Source of the DNA: Actinomycetospora chibensis
GTDB taxonomy: Bacteria > Actinomycetota > Actinomycetes > Mycobacteriales > Pseudonocardiaceae
Length of the DNA stretch: 64,000 bases
Direction of reading: 5' to 3'
Assembly (NCBI RefSeq): GCF_028737215.1
Contig: NZ_JAQZAM010000021.1
Coordinates: forward strand, 1-64,000
Shown here: piece by piece, positions 59,349 through 64,000 of the stretch
How the letters are laid out: the number at the start of each line of letters is the position of its first letter
How positions within the stretch are numbered: the stretch's first letter is position 1
The notes under the pieces: model-generated
Seen by the model: only the letters and a program-made list of their open reading frames with translations
Databases searched by the model: none
What the model was told of the DNA's origin: nothing
Made by a program: the position numbers and the translations under genes

Positions 59349-60553
59349 GGAACGGTCACCTCCAGCGTGGAGTCGAACCGAGGCGGGTCCGAACCGGGCG
59401 CGACGACCCGGCTGACGAAGCCGTCGACCGACAGCCGCGCGAGGTACTTGCCCGCCGGAACCCCGGTGCCGGTGAACACCGCAGTACCCGGGGGCAACGG
59501 CGGATCGAGGGGTTCCGGCGGTGGCGCGAGCAACAGTTCGCGGTCGGCGAGGAGCAGCCGAACCCGCTGCTCGACGCGAACACGCGGGACGGTGCTCACG
59601 GTCACGGTCAAACCGCCCGCCGCGGCGCTCGGCGTGACGGTCAGTATCCGCGGCCCCAGGGCGAGCGCGATGCTGTTGGACGTCTGTTCGAGCGTGCCCG
59701 GCACGACCAACTGCACGGTGTACGCCCCTGACGGCAACGCGGCTGCCGCTGTCTCCGGCAACAGGACCGATACCTCACGGTCCGTCCCGCCTCCCTGCAC
59801 GTCCAACTCGTGCGGGGCAGCGAGCAGCGGATGGCTGAGCCGCAGCTTGGTGGCGCCGCCGAGGCGGTGCCCGGTGAGCCGGACGACGTCGCCGAGAGCC
59901 GCAGCGCCGCTCGGGTCGGGCACAGCGACGGCGTCGATCGTCGGGAACGGGCTCTCGAGGCCGCCGAGCACGTCTGCGCCGCGGTCGTCGGGTCCACGGG
60001 TGAGGACGGGCAGCGACGTCGCCGAGGGCAGCGTGCTGTCGATCAGCACGACGGACACCTCGTAAGCGGCCGAGATCCGGTAGTCGCCGGGGAAGGTCGT
60101 CCACAGGTTGGACATCTCGTCGAGCGTGAGGGGCTGGAACGTGATGCGCAGCCGTTCCCGCTGGTTGCGGACGTCGTCGGTAGCGGCGAAGTCGGCCGGG
60201 CCGAGCACGGGGTGGTCGTGCAGGGAGCTCATCGCGCGGCCGAGCACCTCGTGACCGAGGACCTCGTTGTCGTCCCGGCCGTAGGCGGTGATCATGTAGT
60301 AGAGGCACAGCGGCAGCGGCGGGCGGGCATCTATGCCGGTGCGTACCGGACCGGGAACCGCCATGTTGCGCCAGCTCGCGTCGGGTGCGATGTGGTAGAG
60401 GAACACGTTGAGCTGGTTGCCGAGCTGGGTGTCGCGCGCCTTGTCGGGCGGCAGTGTGGTGACCGAGGTGCCGGGCGGCGAGTCGTGGATCGCCCGGTCG
60501 AGCAGGTCCCGCAGGGCCGCCGTCACCGCGGACACCGACAGCGCGTTGCTCAC
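59345..60553 (-). CDS. DUF4255/Pvc16-like sheath terminator protein
   Basis: The 402-residue protein has the DUF4255 domain at its N-terminus (LNVFLYHIAPDASWRNM, YYMITAYGRDD) and a beta-rich C-terminus with Ig-like strands. Pvc16 caps the distal end of sheath and tube. GTG 60553 overlaps the stop of the repeat-rich protein gene. Confidence 0.85.
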   Translation of the reverse strand: MSNALSVSAVTAALRDLLDRAIHDSPPGTSVTTLPPDKARDTQLGNQLNVFLYHIAPDASWRNMAVPGPVRTGIDARPPLPLCLYYMITAYGRDDNEVLGHEVLGRAMSSLHDHPVLGPADFAATDDVRNQRERLRITFQPLTLDEMSNLWTTFPGDYRISAAYEVSVVLIDSTLPSATSLPVLTRGPDDRGADVLGGLESPFPTIDAVAVPDPSGAAALGDVVRLTGHRLGGATKLRLSHPLLAAPHELDVQGGGTDREVSVLLPETAAAALPSGAYTVQLVVPGTLEQTSNSIALALGPRILTVTPSAAAGGLTVTVSTVPRVRVEQRVRLLLADRELLLAPPPEPLDPPLPPGTAVFTGTGVPAGKYLARLSVDGFVSRVVAPGSDPPRFDSTLEVTVP

Positions 60554-61731
60554 GTCCGACCTCCTCGGGTGCGTTGCCGCAGGTACTCCTGCAGGTTGAC
60601 GGCCCGCTGCTCCGCCCGCTGCTCGGGGGTCACAGCGGTTGTGGTCGTCGGCGGCCGCCCGCCGGTGGCTCGCACCTCGATGCGTCCGATCGTCACGGTC
60701 ACGGAGGGCGCGGGCGGGACGGGTTGCTCAGCGGCGGCGAGGGCGCTCGCCCGTCGGGGGACGGGACCGGGGCGCAGTATCGGGACGGGTGGATCCGGCG
60801 GCGCCCCGCGCACGGCGGGTGCCGGGTCGGGCGTCAGTGCCCGGCGGCGCGCGGCCTGCGGTGGGTCCGGCAGCTGTAGGATGGACCCTGCGGCGGGGCG
60901 AACGGTGCTCGGCGGCGCCGACAGTTCGCCGGTTGGCGTGAGCGCGTTCTGGTGGGACGGCCCTAACGGCGGGGGGACTGCGGTCGGCTGGCGCTCGGAC
61001 ACGGGCGTGGCGGGGCCGCGCGAAGTCGCCCGGCGAACAGCGGGCCGGGTCGCCACCTCTTGGCTGGCTGTGGGTGGTCCTGCCTGCGGTGAACTGGCAG
61101 TGGGTGCTCCCGCCCGGGGTGCAGCGGTCGTCACGATGGGCTGCGCGACGTTCACGGTCTCGGCCGTCGGCTGCGGGCCTGCCGCCGCGCGCCGGATCTC
61201 GTCGGCCCCCGACCACCCCGTCACATGGGCGTGGTCGGATGCCCGACGGGCCGCACTCGACGCCAGGAGGATCTGCTCTGGAGCCCGTGAAGGCCGGTCG
61301 GCCGCGTCCGACCACGCACGGTCGGCCCCTCGGGCCACGTCGTCCGCTCGCGGCGCGTGGTCGACCGCCGCCTGGGTCGCCTCGGCCGCCAGCGGGGACT
61401 CGTCGGACGCCGCCCGCTGTGGGGACGCGTCGGACGCCGCCCACGGCGCGACGGCCGCCGATGCTGGATCACCCGATGCTGGATCACCCGATGCTGGATC
61501 ACCCGCGCAGGCCCGCACTCGGGCGAGATCGTCGACCGCTGCCCGCGGAGCCACCGCCTCCAGCCCGAGGTGTGTGGGCGGTGGCGCTGCGCGTGTGCGG
61601 TCTTCCACACCGGCCGCGACCTCCGCCCACGGCGCTACGGCGTCGGGCTCGAAAAGCGACCGGAGGCGCGGCTGCACCGGCGCGGGCTCGCCGAGCGCCC
61701 GTCGGGCGAGGGTGTGCAGGTAGCCGTTCAC
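60550..61731 (-). CDS. Disordered Pro/Ala-rich injection-cluster protein with tandem repeats
   Basis: The 393-residue protein is mostly low complexity, rich in Ala, Pro, Ser and Thr. It contains a GDPAS triple repeat encoded by 61459-61503. Near its C-terminus it has VTVTIGRIEVRATGG, a short motif I have seen in other contractile injection loci, and ends in a helix QRAVNLQEYLRQR. Its GTG start overlaps the stop of the zinc-ribbon gene. The likely role is a flexible linker or length-control protein; this is inference. Confidence 0.65.
   Translation of the reverse strand: MNGYLHTLARRALGEPAPVQPRLRSLFEPDAVAPWAEVAAGVEDRTRAAPPPTHLGLEAVAPRAAVDDLARVRACAGDPASGDPASGDPASAAVAPWAASDASPQRAASDESPLAAEATQAAVDHAPRADDVARGADRAWSDAADRPSRAPEQILLASSAARRASDHAHVTGWSGADEIRRAAAGPQPTAETVNVAQPIVTTAAPRAGAPTASSPQAGPPTASQEVATRPAVRRATSRGPATPVSERQPTAVPPPLGPSHQNALTPTGELSAPPSTVRPAAGSILQLPDPPQAARRRALTPDPAPAVRGAPPDPPVPILRPGPVPRRASALAAAEQPVPPAPSVTVTIGRIEVRATGGRPPTTTTAVTPEQRAEQRAVNLQEYLRQRTRGGRT
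61459..61503 (+). repeat. Three exact 15-base repeats in the Pro/Ala-rich gene
   Basis: The unit CGATGCTGGATCACC occurs three times, encoding GDPAS three times on the minus strand. The sequence around it also shows weaker Ala/Ser repeats. Confidence 0.9.
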
Positions 61732-62420
61732 CCGGCCACCAGCTGCAGGTAGATCGCGCGGCGCTGCGGGCTGAGCGCCAGCACCTCCGGCTCGCTCCAG
61801 CCGTAGGCGGAGGCGAGTCGGTGGACGTCGGCCAGCAGCCGCCAGGCCCAGGCGTCGAGCTCGGCCCAGAGGAAGGCGGCGACGTCGAACGGAGCCGACC
61901 ACGCCGTGCCGCACGCGTCGCACCGTAGGGCGAAGGTGACGTCGGCTTGGGGGTCCGCCCGCGCCATCCGCTCCTCGACCAACGCCAGCGCAGCGGCGGG
62001 CGCCCCCGGCGCGCAAGCGCGCAGGAGCTCCGCCACCGCTTGCTCGACGTCGCCGGTGGCAGCGGCTCGTTCGACATCCGCGCTGGTCGGCAGGCGCAGG
62101 GTGAGCTCGACCCCGTCGACGCCGAGGTGGAGTTGACCGCCATCGGGCACTGCCCGGATCTCCCCCACGCGGAACGCGAGTTCCTGGCGCTCGGCGCATC
62201 CGGGGCACGCAACGACCGCGGCCAGGAGCGGCCCGAACAGCCGCTCCCTCAGGTCGAGCAGGGCGGCGTCGCGTTCCCCGACGCCGCGCTCGGCCCAGTC
62301 CGTTTCGTCGACGACCGAGAGCAGCGCGAGCGCCCGCCGGGTGGAGGACAAGCGCCCGCCGTGCTCCCAGACGTCGAGAAGCGCGGCGGGCGTCGGGTCA
62401 CGCCAGTCCGCCGACGGCAT
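61728..62420 (-). CDS. Zinc-ribbon baseplate-associated protein (T4 gp26-like)
   Basis: The 230-residue protein has a CxxC pair in VACPGCAERQ and another in LRCDACGTAW, which together could bind one zinc. It ends with a helical segment (ASAYGWSEPEVLALSPQRRAIYLQ) common in T4-type baseplate proteins of injection loci. ATG 62420 lies two bases from the tube gene stop. Confidence 0.75.
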   Translation of the reverse strand: MPSADWRDPTPAALLDVWEHGGRLSSTRRALALLSVVDETDWAERGVGERDAALLDLRERLFGPLLAAVVACPGCAERQELAFRVGEIRAVPDGGQLHLGVDGVELTLRLPTSADVERAAATGDVEQAVAELLRACAPGAPAAALALVEERMARADPQADVTFALRCDACGTAWSAPFDVAAFLWAELDAWAWRLLADVHRLASAYGWSEPEVLALSPQRRAIYLQLVAG

Positions 62421-62422
62421 GG

Positions 62423-62959
62423 TCAGACGCCGGGGTTGGTGAAGGTGGGCTCGGTCGGCTCGACGACGGTCTGGTCGCGCTCCCAGCCCTCGTTCTCCAG
62501 CTTGATGTGCTGGATCGCGACGGCGTTGGCGTTGGCGTCCAGGTCGGGCAGCGCTTGGAACTCCGAGACCCAGCAGCGGAGGAGGTTGTAGGCGATCGCG
62601 AGCTGCCCGGCCTCGTTGTAGACCTCGAGGATGACGTCTTTGCGGAAATCGGCCAGCGAGACCTCGGCCCCGGAGCCCGCGCCGCCCACGCCCACCTGGA
62701 ACGCTTTGTTCGCCCACTTCTCGAACTCGGTGTCGTGGGTGACCCCGCGTTCGAGCGTGATCGCCTCGAACTCGGTGCGACCAGGGGACTTGCGGCTGGT
62801 CGACGGGTCGCCGCCTTCGCGGTGCTTGACCACCTCGGTGGTGCGCTTCATAGCGCCGACCTTGGAGATGCCCGCGACGTAGCGCCCGTCCCACTTCACG
62901 CGGAACTTGAAGTTCTTGTACGGGTCGAACCGGTTCTGGTTGACGGTGAACTGAGCCAC
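62423..62959 (-). CDS. Inner tube protein (gp19-like)
   Basis: The 178-residue protein is the typical tube protein of contractile injection systems: FDPYKNFKFRVKWDGRYVAGISKVGAM, then TLERGVTHDTEFEKWANK and YNLLRCWVSEFQALPDLDANANAVAIQHIKLENEGW. It polymerises in rings inside the sheath. It is ten bases downstream of the sheath gene. Confidence 0.92.
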   Translation of the reverse strand: MAQFTVNQNRFDPYKNFKFRVKWDGRYVAGISKVGAMKRTTEVVKHREGGDPSTSRKSPGRTEFEAITLERGVTHDTEFEKWANKAFQVGVGGAGSGAEVSLADFRKDVILEVYNEAGQLAIAYNLLRCWVSEFQALPDLDANANAVAIQHIKLENEGWERDQTVVEPTEPTFTNPGV

Positions 62960-62969
62960 GATGGCCTCC

Positions 62970-64000
62970 CTAGACCTGGACCTGGCCGGCCATCTGCTGG
63001 ATCTTGAGCACCACGAACTCGGCGGGTTTCAGCGGCGCGAACCCGACCACCACGTTGACGATGCCGTTGTCGATGTCATTCTGCGTGGTCGTGTCCTTGT
63101 CGACCTTGACGAAGTACGCGTCGCGCGACGTGCGGCCCTGGAAGGCGCCCTGGCGGAACAGGTTGTTCATGAACGCGCCGACGTTGAGCCGGATCTGCGC
63201 CCACAACCCCTCGTCGTTGGGCTCGAACACCACCCACTTGAGCGCCTGGAACAAGCTCTCCTCGATGAAGAGCGCCGTCCGGCGGACGGGGATGTACTTC
63301 CACTCGCTGGCCTTGGTGTCGGCGCCATCGAGCGTCCGGGCGCCCCAGACGATGTTCCCGAAGATCGGGAAGTTGCGGAGGACGTTGACGCCCAGCGGGT
63401 TCAGCTGGCCGCTCTGGTCGTCGGAGATCACGGTGGCCAGGTCGGCGCCGACGATAACGGCCTCGGTGCCCGCCGGGGCCTTCCAGGCGCCGCGGGCCAC
63501 GTCGGTGCGTCCGTAGATCCCGGCGATCGTGCCGCTGGCCGCGACGTCGCGGGGCTGGCCGCCGTCCAGCGGGTCGGGCATGGACAGCCGGGGGAAGTAG
63601 ACCGCGGAGTGGTTGTCGGTGGTGATGTTGTTCAGCGCCCGCCGCATACCTGCCGGGGTCGTCACGGAACCCGGGATGTCCACGAGCAGGAATGCGCGCT
63701 TCGTGATGCAGTACCTGAGTGCCTTGTCGTAAATGTCCTTGCGTGCCGTGTCCTCGACCCCCTTCCGCGCGGCGGCCGGGAGGCAAAGGATGTTGAACAC
63801 CTCGGGGGCGATCGTGTCGAGCGTGCGGAGGTGCTCTTCCGATGCACCGAGCAGATCGGTGGCCGACGCCGGGACCGTGCCGTTCGACCCGTTGCCCAGC
63901 GGGAACCACGAATCCCTGGTCGGGTTGCCGGTCGGTCCACCATTAGTGGTCGTGGGTGGAGGCGCAGGCACCGGAGGCTGGTTTTCCACCTGCTTGGGGT
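62970..64000 (-). CDS. Contractile sheath protein, C-terminal part (cut by window end)
   Basis: At least 343 residues of a sheath protein are present, running off the right edge with no clear start. The C-terminal domain is complete: GVNVLRNFPIFGNIVWGARTLDG, EWKYIPVRRTALFIEESL, KWVVFEPNDEGLWAQIRLNV and VVVGFAPLKPAEFVVLKIQQ. These are strongly conserved in phage_sheath_1 proteins of eCIS. It is the first gene of the cluster inside the window; further injection genes may lie to the right. Confidence 0.92.
   Translation of the reverse strand, partial: PKQVENQPPVPAPPPTTTNGGPTGNPTRDSWFPLGNGSNGTVPASATDLLGASEEHLRTLDTIAPEVFNILCLPAAARKGVEDTARKDIYDKALRYCITKRAFLLVDIPGSVTTPAGMRRALNNITTDNHSAVYFPRLSMPDPLDGGQPRDVAASGTIAGIYGRTDVARGAWKAPAGTEAVIVGADLATVISDDQSGQLNPLGVNVLRNFPIFGNIVWGARTLDGADTKASEWKYIPVRRTALFIEESLFQALKWVVFEPNDEGLWAQIRLNVGAFMNNLFRQGAFQGRTSRDAYFVKVDKDTTTQNDIDNGIVNVVVGFAPLKPAEFVVLKIQQMAGQVQV

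Noticed and set aside
60550-62208. Longer form of the Pro/Ala-rich gene starting at 62208
   Set aside because: The extra part runs in another frame through the zinc-ribbon gene; the GTG at 61731 overlaps that gene's stop as in the rest of the operon.
40130-64000. Prophage
   Set aside because: Only tail-like and injection-specific genes (AAA+ ATPase, DUF4157, DUF4255) are present; no capsid, portal, terminase or holin is seen within the window.

Overview
The window is very GC-rich, with GTG starts and 4-base stop/start overlaps throughout. It carries WhiB, σF-type, RepSA-type and crtI/cruF-type genes typical of a filamentous actinomycete. Pseudonocardiaceae (Pseudonocardia/Actinomycetospora-like) is my best inference; no rRNA is present to confirm it.

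Region 1 (about 1-12.5 kb) is a heptose and glycan locus. It has two bifunctional HldE-like kinase/adenylyltransferases, a GmhA-like isomerase, a GmhB-like phosphatase, two GT9 (heptosyltransferase-like), one GT2 and two GT-B glycosyltransferases, and an SDR. It is interleaved with stress-sigma genes: a STAS antagonist, an RsbW-like ATPase and a σF-type sigma factor. The second GT9 gene is translationally coupled to the sigma gene, and a good σF-type promoter lies upstream of that operon. 40-bp palindromic repeats sit in this region, two of them inside reading frames.

Region 2 (12.7-17.8 kb) holds membrane proteins and a carotenoid-type cluster (DUF2127, YihY, CruF-like, GT2, CrtI/CrtD-like). 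The crtI gene stops at a sharp breakpoint at 17763-17765. Its missing C-terminus lies at 29151-29434 on the other strand, next to the N-terminal half of an FtsK/TraB-like translocase. The C-terminal half of that translocase is joined to crtI at 17763. Inverting 17763-29434 restores both genes exactly, in frame, at a shared GGC. It also restores one contiguous integrative element (int, xis, two small ORFs, ftsK, whiB, regulator, methyltransferase, rep) flanked by direct 38-bp copies of the tRNA-Lys 3' end (20529-20566 and 36851-36888). This is either a real reciprocal inversion or a mis-join in the assembly, and it is the most striking feature of the window.

The inverted segment also carries ordinary chromosomal genes (20.5-29.2 kb): tRNA-Lys, tRNA-His, orn, two PH-domain membrane proteins, an acyl-CoA synthetase with a two-domain reductase, an ATP-dependent DNA ligase and a CDP-alcohol phosphatidyltransferase.

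Region 3 (37-40 kb) has a second tyrosine integrase directly abutting the attachment site, then about 1.9 kb of decayed, lower-GC DNA with a probable IS110-like remnant.

Region 4 (40.1-64 kb, all minus strand) is a near-complete extracellular contractile injection system. In transcription order it encodes sheath (cut by the window end), tube, zinc-ribbon baseplate protein, repeat-rich protein, DUF4255 cap protein, AAA+ ATPase, a small protein, two DUF4157 proteins, CIS-tube and LysM hub proteins, spike (gpD-like), gpV-like OB protein, PAAR-like tip, gp25, two large baseplate proteins, a gpI/beta-helix tail protein, a DUF6519 protein, and finally an M15-type peptidase that is a plausible cargo or lysin.
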